Positions 37,282 through 46,217 of a stretch of 64,000 nt of DNA are shown piece by piece. How positions within the stretch are numbered: the stretch's first letter is position 1; every line of letters begins with the position of its first letter. The notes under the pieces were generated by a model, which worked only from the letters and a program-made list of their open reading frames with translations, was not told the DNA's origin and made no database searches. The position numbers and the translations under genes were made by a program. Origin of the DNA: Desulfuromonadales bacterium (GTDB lineage Bacteria; Desulfobacterota; Desulfuromonadia; Geobacterales; Pseudopelobacteraceae); NCBI GenBank assembly GCA_013377095.1, contig JACAAY010000003.1, positions 1-64,000 on the forward strand. Reading direction: 5' to 3'.

Positions 37282-38591
37282 TTCTTACCCTCCCTGAGTG
37301 TAGCCACCAGGGTAAAGGTCACGCCGCCGTCGGGACGACTCTTGAGTTCGCCCACCTCTACGGCCGACATCAACGACGCCAGGGCGGTCTTGAACTCATT
37401 AACCGCCTGAGCCGAGCGAGCATCACCTTTGAGCCGTAAGTTCCGCCCCTCCAGTTCAGCCTCATACAAACCATTGACACCGGCGCCCTTTGTATCGGCC
37501 AGCTGTTTAAGTGTATCCAACACCCCGCCGGCACTGTCGCTGCCGGTCAGTTTCCTGATTTCGCCCTTTATTTCAGCTACTTCATCCACCGCCTTTGTGC
37601 GGGTGGGAAATATTTCGCGGTACATCGAAGAGATGGAACTGTTCAGGGAGACGATATCCCTATTCGCCGACTGATACTGTAGACACTTGCCGATGAACAG
37701 CAGCAGCAGTGCCAGCACTGCGAGCAGTGCCGTTAAACCCAGTTTTTTGCGCAGTAACGCATCACCGGCCGTCCAGGCCAGGTTTCCCCGCCTGAAGTCG
37801 GGCAGCGAACCGGCGCGAATGGACAGGGCCACCGCGTACATGCCTGCCAGTAGCTGGAAGGTTTGTTCACTCCTGAACTGTACGGCGAGCTCTTTCGGCA
37901 ACTCCAGCGTTTCCACTGCAAGCGGGAGCGTGTCCACTGCCTGCGCCGATCCGGACTGCACTCCAAAGATGATCAGTTTCGACGGCAAAGCCATCTCTGA
38001 CATCTCCAGCGCCGAAAGGGTGGCAAGCAGCTGTTTTTGCCGCTCTGCGACCGGCAGTGCCCGCACGAATGCCAGCCTGCCTGCCGCTACGATGGCCAGC
38101 GCGTTACCGTCACACAGGGCGCAATCAGCGGGTATACCGGGAAGATGCGGCCAGGAAAACGGCTCTGAAGAAACAATTGCCGGTTCGAGGCCCGCCTGTT
38201 TGAACAGGTCAATGGCCTGGGAAATATCCGCGCGCCGCGCCCAGAGCGCCAGGAATTTCCCTTCGGGAAGCTGAAGCGCATCAAAAACCACTGTCTCCAC
38301 CGGCAGGGCAAACTCACCCTGCAGATGGGCCGGCAGTACCTCACGCACTTTGCGTAGATCGGTCAGGGGCAACTCAACAATGCGGTGAGCAAACAGCGAC
38401 GGCGGCAGGCAGAGCACGACCCGTGGCGACCCGCTGATACCGGAAGCGATCCGGGCTGCAGCGGCAGCCAGATCCTGTTCCCCGTTCAATTCGAACTGCG
38501 CCGATCCTTCCAACGCGACGGATCTCCCGGAAACGCCGAAACGGGCTACAGTCACATTGTTCTCATCGATCCGGATTATCAGATAGTCCAT
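37278..38591 (-). CDS. gspL: type II secretion system protein GspL
   Basis: A 437-residue bitopic protein. The cytosolic N-terminal half is actin-like (DYLIIRIDENNVTVARF, then VVLCLPPSLFAHRIVELP), and normally recruits the GspE ATPase. A membrane helix lies at about 285-303 and a periplasmic ferredoxin-like domain follows. It links the motor to the pseudopilus. It is coupled to gspM by a four-base overlap. Sequence divergence is high in this family, but order and topology fit. Confidence 0.8.
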   Translation of the reverse strand: MDYLIIRIDENNVTVARFGVSGRSVALEGSAQFELNGEQDLAAAAARIASGISGSPRVVLCLPPSLFAHRIVELPLTDLRKVREVLPAHLQGEFALPVETVVFDALQLPEGKFLALWARRADISQAIDLFKQAGLEPAIVSSEPFSWPHLPGIPADCALCDGNALAIVAAGRLAFVRALPVAERQKQLLATLSALEMSEMALPSKLIIFGVQSGSAQAVDTLPLAVETLELPKELAVQFRSEQTFQLLAGMYAVALSIRAGSLPDFRRGNLAWTAGDALLRKKLGLTALLAVLALLLLFIGKCLQYQSANRDIVSLNSSISSMYREIFPTRTKAVDEVAEIKGEIRKLTGSDSAGGVLDTLKQLADTKGAGVNGLYEAELEGRNLRLKGDARSAQAVNEFKTALASLMSAVEVGELKSRPDGGVTFTLVATLREGKK

Positions 38592-38612
38592 GCGGTTCCC
38601 GTAGTCGTCATT

Positions 38613-39521
38613 TCAATATTCCTGCCACGACAGAATCTCTCCACCCAACAGCGCCACCGCTTCAACAACACGTGTGGAATCCTTTACATGCGCCTGCGAG
38701 ATTATCCTGAACACGATACCCTTCGTGGTTGCAAAACCCACCAGTCCAGGAGCAATGGGAGCAAAACCGGAAATAGTCGACAAATCTGCCACTGTTTTAA
38801 AAGGGCGCAAACGACGCTCTTCAACAACACGCTCCGCCATACTAACGCTGATTCGCTCATCCAGTGCTCGAATAACCTCCTTGGACGCGGTGTTGATATT
38901 GATCTGCGTTACTCCACCAAGCACTGTCTGCGTGGGATACACCGTCACAAACGGCCGCAGCTTTTCGATAATATCAAAAGTAAAACCCCTGATCAGCGAT
39001 AGTTCGGTCAGGCTGGCCAGTTTGCCGTTTCTGGCGCTGTAGGGCGGCTTCAGCGTCTGATAGTAGGGTGTTTCAGCGCCACCGGAACTGGGCAGGTCAT
39101 CGCTGTCCAGCCAGTCAGCCAACGCGCCCCAGATATCTTCCGGTATATTAAGCTGTTTTCCGAGCAGTTTGAGCGCCTTTTCGGTAAATGGATTCGGCTT
39201 CCCCTGTGGAGTGACAAGGTCATTGAGGTTGATTTTGCCACTCTCCTCAGTTGCCGTTATCTCGATGGAGCCGACCTCATCCTCCTGCTTTAGAGGTTCG
39301 ATAAACGAACTGTATGTCTGGCTCGAAAGGGCGTTCTGCAGGAGTTTCAAACCTACCTTGACACCCGATTCGGCAAGCAGTGACCCCTGTTGGCCATCGC
39401 GAAAACCGCGACTGAGGGAGGTGTCCACGTACACCTGGTGGATCAGCTCGGTTGTCACCGCCACCATCAGCGCCGTAATAACCAATGTCAGAATCAGGGC
39501 AAAGCCCTTTTCGTTCCTCAT
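38613..39521 (-). CDS. gspK: type II secretion minor pseudopilin GspK
   Basis: A 302-residue protein. A short leader ends at Gly6, then FALILTLVITALMVAVTTEL, the N-terminal helix. The usual Glu5 is absent, as is typical for GspK, which caps the pseudopilus tip. The large globular domain contains NLNDL, DWLDSDDLPSSGGAE and ININTASKEVIRAL, all GspK hallmarks. It overlaps gspJ by four bases. Confidence 0.9.
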   Translation of the reverse strand: MRNEKGFALILTLVITALMVAVTTELIHQVYVDTSLSRGFRDGQQGSLLAESGVKVGLKLLQNALSSQTYSSFIEPLKQEDEVGSIEITATEESGKINLNDLVTPQGKPNPFTEKALKLLGKQLNIPEDIWGALADWLDSDDLPSSGGAETPYYQTLKPPYSARNGKLASLTELSLIRGFTFDIIEKLRPFVTVYPTQTVLGGVTQININTASKEVIRALDERISVSMAERVVEERRLRPFKTVADLSTISGFAPIAPGLVGFATTKGIVFRIISQAHVKDSTRVVEAVALLGGEILSWQEY

Positions 39522-40183
39522 GGCCGCCCAATTATCCGGGGTGTCGACAGCACGGAGAACTCCACCGGCTTGCCGTCCTCCTCAAACTGCACCGTAATCC
39601 GCACCTGTGCGGGCAGATTGGGATTCAGCGACGACCAGGTCCTGACCCATTTGGAACCATCATAGCACTCCACCAGAAAACCGCTGATCCGTTCCATCTG
39701 CGGGTAGGGTTTAGCCGTCTGCCAATCGTAGAACAGATCCTGCTCCCTGCGGGTCAGTATGGTCTGCTTGTTTTTTTCGACCATTTCGTAGCGCACCGCG
39801 CGGATACCCGATTCAGGCCTCACCTGGCCGGTTTGAGGCACTGCCAGGGTCGTTAACTCCAGATTTGAAGCCGGTTTGCCGAAATTATCCCGGTCCTCGA
39901 CCACAAACCGCAAACGTTTATCGTCGCGGTTATACACTGTGGAATTAATTTCCCTCCGCAGCAGATCCAGGGTCGCTCCCAGTTCACGGCGCTCCTCCAT
40001 TCCCGCGACCGCTCTTTCCCGTGCTTTTACAACCGAAAAGTAACTGGCATAGAGCGCTGTAGTCAGAAGGGACAGCAACACCAGGGCGATGAGCAGTTCG
40101 AGCAGGGTAAAACCTGCCCGACTCCGGGGAATGGGAGGAGCGAAAAAGGCCCAGGTGCGATTATTTGAACACGTAGCGCACAA
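39518..40183 (-). CDS. gspJ: type II secretion minor pseudopilin GspJ
   Basis: A 221-residue prepilin-type protein. The cleavage site lies in RSRAG-FTLLELLIALVLLSLL, with Glu5 present. The leader is long (about 21 residues). I start it at a TTG because GGGAGG lies six bases upstream; a GTG seven codons earlier is also open. Either start overlaps the end of gspI. GspJ pairs with GspI and GspK at the pseudopilus tip. Confidence 0.82.
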   Translation of the reverse strand: MCATCSNNRTWAFFAPPIPRSRAGFTLLELLIALVLLSLLTTALYASYFSVVKARERAVAGMEERRELGATLDLLRREINSTVYNRDDKRLRFVVEDRDNFGKPASNLELTTLAVPQTGQVRPESGIRAVRYEMVEKNKQTILTRREQDLFYDWQTAKPYPQMERISGFLVECYDGSKWVRTWSSLNPNLPAQVRITVQFEEDGKPVEFSVLSTPRIIGRP

Positions 40184-40499
40184 GCGACACCTCCCGCCTG
40201 TCACTTGTCCGCTGCACCTTCAACACCTGTTTCCACAGTGAGGGAAGCTGGGTGGATACCACCTCGGCGTGCCAAGTCAGCTCAGGGTGGGCAGGCGATA
40301 GTGTACCTTCACTTTTATCCTGCAAGGGAAGCTGCTCCAACTCCGCCATACGCGCCCGGGCCAGGATGGTTAGGGCCGTATTGTCCCGTTCGGCTGCGAT
40401 TACGCCCAGGTGATAGTTGACCGACGACAGCACCGTCAGGACAACGCCCGCCATGATGGCCAATGCGACCATCACCTCCAGAAGGGTGAAACCCCTCAT
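40161..40499 (-). CDS. gspI: type II secretion minor pseudopilin GspI
   Basis: A 112-residue prepilin-like protein with a minimal leader, MRG, then FTLLEVMVALAIMAGVVLTVLSS with Glu5. The family's ERDNTALTILARARMAELE segment is clear. It overlaps gspH by four bases and gspJ by about 23. Confidence 0.9.
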   Translation of the reverse strand: MRGFTLLEVMVALAIMAGVVLTVLSSVNYHLGVIAAERDNTALTILARARMAELEQLPLQDKSEGTLSPAHPELTWHAEVVSTQLPSLWKQVLKVQRTSDRREVSLVRYVFK

Positions 40500-40996
40500 A
40501 GCGCCTCTTCCTGGTACCCGTCGTATAATTTTACCTTTCCACCGCCGGGAAAGGCCATGACTGTCCAGAAACTGTTATCCGCTGAACGGAGATGAATGGT
40601 GACCAAATCCCGTAAACCTCCTGCGCCAACATCCAGCCGTACCTGACCGTCATTGAGCTTGCCCAAGCGGGGGATATACACATCCGCCACCTGGATATCT
40701 TCCTTGATCGGTCGTTTTTGCAGCAGGTTGTCATCCGGCTCTTTCTCGCTGCCGTCGGCTGATACTTCCAGCAGCCTGATGCTGCCGGTTCCTGGCTCCA
40801 TACGTAGAACATAGTGTGTCCTGCCGGTGGCTGCCCGGTCCTGCGCATACCGCAGGGTAGCAGCCAGGGTGCGGGCCGATATTTTCAGATTTTCGCTATT
40901 AGACGAGGGGAGGCGGGGGATGATAATCGCCATGACCATCCCGATGATCGCCAGAACCACGACAATCTCTATCAGGGTAAAGCCGTGGCGGTTCAT
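40496..40996 (-). CDS. gspH: type II secretion minor pseudopilin GspH
   Basis: A 166-residue prepilin-like protein. MNRHG then FTLIEIVVVLAIIGMVMAIIIP is the class III signal with Glu5. The next part, ARTLAATLRYAQDRAATGRTHYVLRM, fits GspH/FimT. It starts the secretion gene series, only three bases after the arnA-type gene. The major pseudopilin gspG is not present. Confidence 0.88.
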   Translation of the reverse strand: MNRHGFTLIEIVVVLAIIGMVMAIIIPRLPSSNSENLKISARTLAATLRYAQDRAATGRTHYVLRMEPGTGSIRLLEVSADGSEKEPDDNLLQKRPIKEDIQVADVYIPRLGKLNDGQVRLDVGAGGLRDLVTIHLRSADNSFWTVMAFPGGGKVKLYDGYQEEAL

Positions 40997-40999
40997 GGG

Positions 41000-42040
41000 C
41001 TAGAGAAACTCGGAAAGCTTGTCCCGCTCATCAACCAGATAGAATTCCAGTGTCTTGCGCAGGGCTTCGTCGGCGGATGTCACCGGTTCCCACCCCAGAC
41101 ACTCCTTGGCGCGCTGAACTGACGGCACACGGGTCAGCATATCCTGGTACCCCTTGCCATAGAAAGAATCCGAGGAAACCTCCTCAATACGGCATTTTTC
41201 GGCCATTGCTTTATAGAGCGGAAACTCCGCCACCATGTCCCGCAACTTGTGGGCCAGTTCCTTGACGGAAAGATCATTGGCAGGGTTGCCGATATTAAAT
41301 ATCTTTCCGTCCGCGCAGCCATTTTCGTTGGCAATGATCTTCATCAGACAGTCGATGCCGTCCTCGATGTAGGTAAAAGAGCGGCGCTGATTACCGCCAT
41401 CCACCAGCTGGATCGGTTCACCGGCAAGAATGTCGTAGAGGAACTGGGTCAGCACACGTGAACTGCCCTCCTTGGCGGTGTGGATACTGTCCAGCTTGGG
41501 CCCGATCCAGTTAAAGGGGCGGAACAGGGTAAACCTGAGCCCTTCGTGCATGCCATAGGCGTAAATGACCCGGTCAAGCATCTGTTTTGCGCATGAGTAT
41601 ATCCAGCGCTCCTTGGCAATCGGCCCCAGCATCAGCGGTGAATTTTCCTCGTCGAATTCCCGGTCGGGCGACATGCCGTAGACCTCGGAGGTGGAGGGAA
41701 AGATGACCCGTTTGTGGTATTTGTGGCACAAACGGATGATCTTCAGGTTCTCCTCGAAGTCGAGCTCAAAAACCCGCAGCGGTTCCTTGACATAGGTTAC
41801 CGGCGTAGCAATGGCAACCAACGGCAGAATCACGTCACATTTCTTGATGTTGTATTCAATCCACTCCTTGTTGATGGTGATGTCCCCCTCCAGAAAATGG
41901 AAGCGGGGGTCGCCCAGGGAGCGCTCCAGCTTGTCGCAAGCCATATCGAGTCCAAACACCTCCCAGTCTGTGGTGGCAAGAATCCGATGGGTGAGTGCGT
42001 TACCGATAAAACCGTTGACGCCGAGTATAAGAACTTTCAT
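41000..42040 (-). CDS. UDP-glucuronate C4 decarboxylase (ArnA C-terminal domain equivalent)
   Basis: A 346-residue NAD-dependent Rossmann enzyme equal to the C-terminal half of E. coli ArnA, which oxidises and decarboxylates UDP-glucuronate to UDP-4-keto-pentose. GVNGFIGNAL is the dinucleotide loop; TSEVYG supplies the catalytic Ser-Glu pair; YSCAK is YxxxK; and RRSFTY holds the Arg expected for decarboxylation. In E. coli this is fused to a formyltransferase; here the two are separate genes joined by a TAATG stop-start overlap. Confidence 0.88.
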   Translation of the reverse strand: MKVLILGVNGFIGNALTHRILATTDWEVFGLDMACDKLERSLGDPRFHFLEGDITINKEWIEYNIKKCDVILPLVAIATPVTYVKEPLRVFELDFEENLKIIRLCHKYHKRVIFPSTSEVYGMSPDREFDEENSPLMLGPIAKERWIYSCAKQMLDRVIYAYGMHEGLRFTLFRPFNWIGPKLDSIHTAKEGSSRVLTQFLYDILAGEPIQLVDGGNQRRSFTYIEDGIDCLMKIIANENGCADGKIFNIGNPANDLSVKELAHKLRDMVAEFPLYKAMAEKCRIEEVSSDSFYGKGYQDMLTRVPSVQRAKECLGWEPVTSADEALRKTLEFYLVDERDKLSEFL

Positions 42041-42954
42041 TAATTCTCCTGAAATTGGGTAATGGGGGTTTGCCGGGTTTTCAAAAAAGCTTGCGCCGTT
42101 ACTTCCGGTTCTCCCTCCAACTGCAACATCTTGATTTCCAAAACACCTTCACCTGTTCCAACCAGCAAAGGGTCATGCGATACGACCTGTCCCGGTTCCC
42201 CCGAACCGGTTGTCGGCCAGCTCTGCCAAATGTAGACTTTTGTTCCCTCGCAATACGTAAATGCACCGGGGTAGGGGTGGGTCACTCCACGAATCAGATT
42301 GTATATCTCCCGAGCATTTTTTTTCCAGCTAATCTGACCGTCGGCCGGTTTGCGGCCCCCGAAATAACTTCCTGACGTAAGATCCATGGGGGTCCGGCTG
42401 GCCGTACCGGCACGCAGCAGCGGCCAGGCCCGGGAAAGAAGCGTTACGGCTGCGTCGGTAACCTTGGCAAACACGTCGTGGGCCGAATCGGTAAAAAAAA
42501 TCTCAATCCGTTCCTGGTCAATGATATCACCGGCATCGGGCTTTGCCACCATGTAGTGCAGTGTAGCGCCGGTCTCGGTCTCACCGTTGATGACTGCCCA
42601 GTTGATCGGCACCCGACCACGGTAGCGGGGCAGGAGGGAACCGTGCAAATTGGCAGCGCCAGCCTTCGGGATCTCAAGCAGTTCTTGCTTTATCATGGTG
42701 CGGTAATAGAATGAAAAAATGAAATCCGGAGCGAGGGCGCGCACCCGTTCAACGTTCGCCGGCAGATTTATGTCGCTCGTCAGACAGGGAATCCCCCTGC
42801 TGTCCGCCAACTCACGCACCGACTGAAACCAGATCTCTTCTGTAGGCGAGTCCTCGTGGGTAAAGATCAGGCTGACCTCCGCCCCCTGACGCAGCAGTTC
42901 CTCGATACAGCGGTAGCCGACATTGTGGTAGGCACAGATGACAATGTTATTCAT
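42040..42954 (-). CDS. formyltransferase (ArnA N-terminal domain equivalent)
   Basis: A 304-residue member of the formyltransferase family, corresponding to the N-terminal half of ArnA, which formylates UDP-L-Ara4N from 10-formyl-THF. The Asn-x-His site lies in NLHGSLLPRYRGR and the catalytic Asp in VAKPDAGDII. The ATG at 42954 overlaps the arnC stop by eight bases. Its position between arnC and the decarboxylase gene supports the L-Ara4N or related 4-amino-pentose lipid A modification, not Met-tRNA formylation. Confidence 0.85.
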   Translation of the reverse strand: MNNIVICAYHNVGYRCIEELLRQGAEVSLIFTHEDSPTEEIWFQSVRELADSRGIPCLTSDINLPANVERVRALAPDFIFSFYYRTMIKQELLEIPKAGAANLHGSLLPRYRGRVPINWAVINGETETGATLHYMVAKPDAGDIIDQERIEIFFTDSAHDVFAKVTDAAVTLLSRAWPLLRAGTASRTPMDLTSGSYFGGRKPADGQISWKKNAREIYNLIRGVTHPYPGAFTYCEGTKVYIWQSWPTTGSGEPGQVVSHDPLLVGTGEGVLEIKMLQLEGEPEVTAQAFLKTRQTPITQFQEN

Positions 42955-43885
42955 TATCAAAACCGTAGGTCCTTCTGATCACAAACCGCGGCCGCTTGCG
43001 AACTTCCTGGTAGATCCTCCCCACATACTCGCCAACGATACCGATTCCCAGAATAATGATACCGATGAAGAAGAACAGGATGGCGAACAGGGTGAAAACC
43101 CCTTCAACCTCTGCGCCGACAACAAATCGCCGGATTAACAGAAACAGGGCAAACACGACTGAACAGACCGAGGTTATGATACCGAACAGTGCGAACAACT
43201 GCAACGGCACAACCGAAAAGCCGGTCATCAGATCGAAATTCAGCCGAATAAGTTTGTAGAGTGAATATTTACTCTCTCCGGCAGCGCGCTCCGAGTGGGA
43301 AACCCGGATTTCCACCGGGTTGGAGCAAAAGGTCTGGGCCAGGGCGGGGATAAAGGTGGACGTTTCCTGGCAACGATTAATATTGATAATGATATCACGG
43401 TGATAGGCCCGCAGCATACAGCCGTAATCGCTCATTTTCATGCCGGTCATTTTATTCGTGGTGATGTTGACGATGCGCGACGCCAGACGACGGAAGAACG
43501 TGTCCTGACGCTTTTGACGGATTGTGCCAACCACGTCCCGCCCCTTCTCTATCTCAGCCACCATGCGCGGAATCTCTTCCGGCGGATTCTGCAGGTCGGC
43601 ATCCAGCGTGATGACTATCTGGCCACTGGTTTTCTCAAACGCAGCCAATATCGCCATGTGCTGACCAAAATTACCATTAAATTCAATCACTTTAACGCCA
43701 GGATACTGCTGGGCCATCTGGCGTAATATCTCCAATGAGCGATCTCGGGAACCATCGTTTGTGAAGATGATTTCAAAAGGTTTGCCGGTACCCTGCAAAA
43801 CCGGATAGAGTCTCTCCATCAAGGGCGGAAGGTTGTATTCCTCGTTATACACCGGTATGACAATACTAAGGTAGGGGGGATTCAT
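42947..43885 (-). CDS. arnC: undecaprenyl-phosphate formamido-arabinose transferase (ArnC type)
   Basis: A 312-residue membrane glycosyltransferase. The GT-A domain has IVIPVYNEEYNLPPL and TLDADLQNPPEEIP, and two C-terminal helices (about 228-250 and 262-290) anchor it. ArnC loads 4-formamido-arabinose on undecaprenyl phosphate. GGAG six bases before the second Met favours that start over one four codons earlier. The ArnC name rests on the adjacent split arnA genes. By itself it could be a general polyprenyl-phosphate glycosyltransferase. Confidence 0.75.
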   Translation of the reverse strand: MNPPYLSIVIPVYNEEYNLPPLMERLYPVLQGTGKPFEIIFTNDGSRDRSLEILRQMAQQYPGVKVIEFNGNFGQHMAILAAFEKTSGQIVITLDADLQNPPEEIPRMVAEIEKGRDVVGTIRQKRQDTFFRRLASRIVNITTNKMTGMKMSDYGCMLRAYHRDIIININRCQETSTFIPALAQTFCSNPVEIRVSHSERAAGESKYSLYKLIRLNFDLMTGFSVVPLQLFALFGIITSVCSVVFALFLLIRRFVVGAEVEGVFTLFAILFFFIGIIILGIGIVGEYVGRIYQEVRKRPRFVIRRTYGFDNE

Positions 43886-43897
43886 GCACTGCTCCAT

Positions 43898-45049
43898 TTA
43901 ACAAACCGCATCCATCTCGTCCAGGAGATCCTGACCATACAGGTCCTTCTGCCAGCTTCGCATTCCCGCAATGTCATCCAGCGCCGCAAAACTGGTTGGA
44001 TTGGCGTCCGCAATCCCTTCCAGCAACCAGTTGGGAGCAACAACTCCCGGTTCAAGTCCGAGTTTGCGGCTTTCTTCCTGGCGCCAGGATTTGAGACATT
44101 TAAGCCGTTCCTTTGTACCATCGGCCAATTCTTCGCGTTGTTGGCGCGGAAAACGGGGCAGGGCCTCTTCGTGGAGCGCCATTGCCGATATAACGCAAGC
44201 AATGATTTTATCGCCGAAACGCTGAATCTGTCCAGGTGTCATTCCTTTGATGGAAGTGAGATCACCGATGGAGCGCGGTTTTTTCTCAGCCGCCTCCAGA
44301 AGCGTTTCTGCAGAAAAAATCTTGAAAGCTGGTCGGTCCAGTTCGCATGCCAGCCGGTCTCGCAATTGAAGAAGGCCCTCCAGAGCCGCCAGGCTGCGTC
44401 CCTTGAGTTTTCCGGCCCCTTTGCAGGAAAGGAACAATGGCCCCTCCTTCTCACTGACCCTGGCCTGGCAGACCAATCGGCATTCCTCTTCCAGCCACGG
44501 CAGTCGCCCCTTTTCAATCAACTCGCCACGCAACTGATCGTAGAGTCTCAAAAGGTCGGATGTATCAGCCGCGGCATAGGCGCACATCTCAGCGGAAAGC
44601 GGACGTTTACTCCAGTCCGCTTTCTGGTATTTTTTGTCAAGTTCGATCCCAAAGCGGCTCTTGAGGAGTGCAGCCAGACCAAATTCGGTAATACCAAGTA
44701 GCCTGGAAGCGATCATGGTATCAAACAGATTGCAGACCTCAATTCCAAAATCTCGATGGAGCGAACGGATATCGTAATCAGCGCCATGCATGACGATCAG
44801 GATGCTGCTGTTGCCAAGCGGAGCAGCCAGAGGCGATAGATCCTTCAACGCCAGCGGATCGATCAACCAGCTTTCGGTGCGTGTTGAAATCTGCATCAGG
44901 CAGACTTTTTCCTGATAGTGATGCAGTGAATCCATCTCTAAATCAACGGCAACTTCAGTTTCACAATTGATGAGGCTGGCCACTTCTGCCAACCTCGCCG
45001 CACCGGTGATTATTTCGCAGGCTGTAGCCTGATGAACTTGTGATGTCAA
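43898..45049 (-). CDS. rnd: ribonuclease D
   Basis: A 383-residue 3'-5' exoribonuclease used in tRNA 3' maturation. DEDDy residues are in VDLEMDS (near 36), HGADYDIRSL (near 91) and YAAADTSDLL (near 158). An HRDC domain (about 210-290, with SIGDLTSIKGMTPGQIQRFG) follows. It overlaps mqnC by four bases and its stop abuts arnC. Confidence 0.94.
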   Translation of the reverse strand: MTSQVHQATACEIITGAARLAEVASLINCETEVAVDLEMDSLHHYQEKVCLMQISTRTESWLIDPLALKDLSPLAAPLGNSSILIVMHGADYDIRSLHRDFGIEVCNLFDTMIASRLLGITEFGLAALLKSRFGIELDKKYQKADWSKRPLSAEMCAYAAADTSDLLRLYDQLRGELIEKGRLPWLEEECRLVCQARVSEKEGPLFLSCKGAGKLKGRSLAALEGLLQLRDRLACELDRPAFKIFSAETLLEAAEKKPRSIGDLTSIKGMTPGQIQRFGDKIIACVISAMALHEEALPRFPRQQREELADGTKERLKCLKSWRQEESRKLGLEPGVVAPNWLLEGIADANPTSFAALDDIAGMRSWQKDLYGQDLLDEMDAVC

Positions 45050-46119
45050 GCGGTAAACTCCCTCATTATTTTGTACAGTGTTGTGCGCTGAGCAGCCCTA
45101 AACCCCGCACTCTTGATAAGCGCAACCATTTCATCGCGGGTCATACGGAAACAGCATCCGGCTGCAGCCACGACGTTTTCTTCCAGCATAGTGCCTCCAA
45201 GGTCGTTTGCACCAAAAAAAAGCGCTACCTGTGCCATTTTGGCGCCCTGGGTGACCCAACTGGCCTGAATGCTGGAGATGTTGTCCAGGACGATCCGCGA
45301 CAATGCCAGCACCTTGAGATATTCGACGCCGGTGGCTGTGTCGCCTCCCAACACTGTATTTCCCGGCTGGTATGTCCAGGGAATGAATGCGGTAAATGAT
45401 CCCCCCGCATCCTGCAACTCCCGAACCCGGAAAAGGTGCTCTACGATGTCTTCGGGCTTTTCACCACTGCCAAACATCATGGTGGCTGTGGTAGGCATAC
45501 CTAGGCTGGCCGCCTTAAGCATCACTTCCCCCCATTTTTTCCAACCAATTTTGTTGGGGGAAATAGTCGTTCTCACCTCATCAACAAGAATTTCAGCTCC
45601 ACCACCCGGAAGTGAATCAAGCCCGGCAGATTGCAATCGCTCAAGTGTTTCATCCAATGACAACCCTGAGGCAGTGGCAATGCAAACGATTTCTGCGGGA
45701 GAAAGGGAATGGTTTTGTACCGTGGGATATCGTTTCTTGATTTCGCGGAATAATGTTTCAAAAAAATCGATTTTTAGGGCGGAGTTAAGCCCCCCCTGCA
45801 TAAGAAGTTGTGTTCCGCCCAGTGTAACCAGTTCACTGATTTTTGTGAAAATGTCCTCTTGAGGCAACACATAGGCCTCAGTATCTGTTGCATCCCGGTA
45901 AAAAGCACAAAACGAGCATTTTGATTCGCAAATGTTTGTGTAGTTTACATTACGGTCCACAACAAACGTTACCAGGTTTTCCGGATGAAATTGTCGGCGA
46001 ATTCCATCCGCGGTAGTGCCAAGACACAGCAAGTCTTCATCTTTCAACAGACGTAACGCCTCATCCCGCTCAATGCGCTGGCCTGCTGTTTTTTTTTTAT
46101 CAGAAACCTGAAGTGTCAT
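45046..46119 (-). CDS. mqnC: cyclic dehypoxanthinyl futalosine synthase
   Basis: A 357-residue radical SAM enzyme of the futalosine menaquinone pathway. The [4Fe-4S] cysteines are in CESKCSFC (near residue 63) after NYTNI, and TQLLMQGGLNSALKIDFFETL is an MqnC hallmark. It closes the ring of dehypoxanthinyl futalosine. The related MqnE has a different N-terminus. Ten consecutive A in the coding strand near codon 8 (46089-46098) make a slippage-prone start region. It heads a long leftward gene run. Confidence 0.9.
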   Translation of the reverse strand: MTLQVSDKKKTAGQRIERDEALRLLKDEDLLCLGTTADGIRRQFHPENLVTFVVDRNVNYTNICESKCSFCAFYRDATDTEAYVLPQEDIFTKISELVTLGGTQLLMQGGLNSALKIDFFETLFREIKKRYPTVQNHSLSPAEIVCIATASGLSLDETLERLQSAGLDSLPGGGAEILVDEVRTTISPNKIGWKKWGEVMLKAASLGMPTTATMMFGSGEKPEDIVEHLFRVRELQDAGGSFTAFIPWTYQPGNTVLGGDTATGVEYLKVLALSRIVLDNISSIQASWVTQGAKMAQVALFFGANDLGGTMLEENVVAAAGCCFRMTRDEMVALIKSAGFRAAQRTTLYKIMREFTA

Positions 46120-46135
46120 GTACCCTCATAACCGA

Positions 46136-46166
46136 ACGGTTTCATCAAACCAGTCGATGAAACCGT
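46136..46166. repeat. 11-base-pair inverted repeat between mqnC and a lipoprotein gene
   Basis: ACGGTTTCATC (46136-46146) is the reverse complement of 46156-46166, with a nine-base loop. It lies downstream of the leftward lipoprotein gene and just before mqnC. No T run follows, so it may be a weak terminator or an operator for mqnC. Confidence 0.55.
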
Positions 46167-46217
46167 CCTCTCTATAGTCATACTATCAAACGGAGTATAA
46201 TGAGCGATTGAGGTTAA

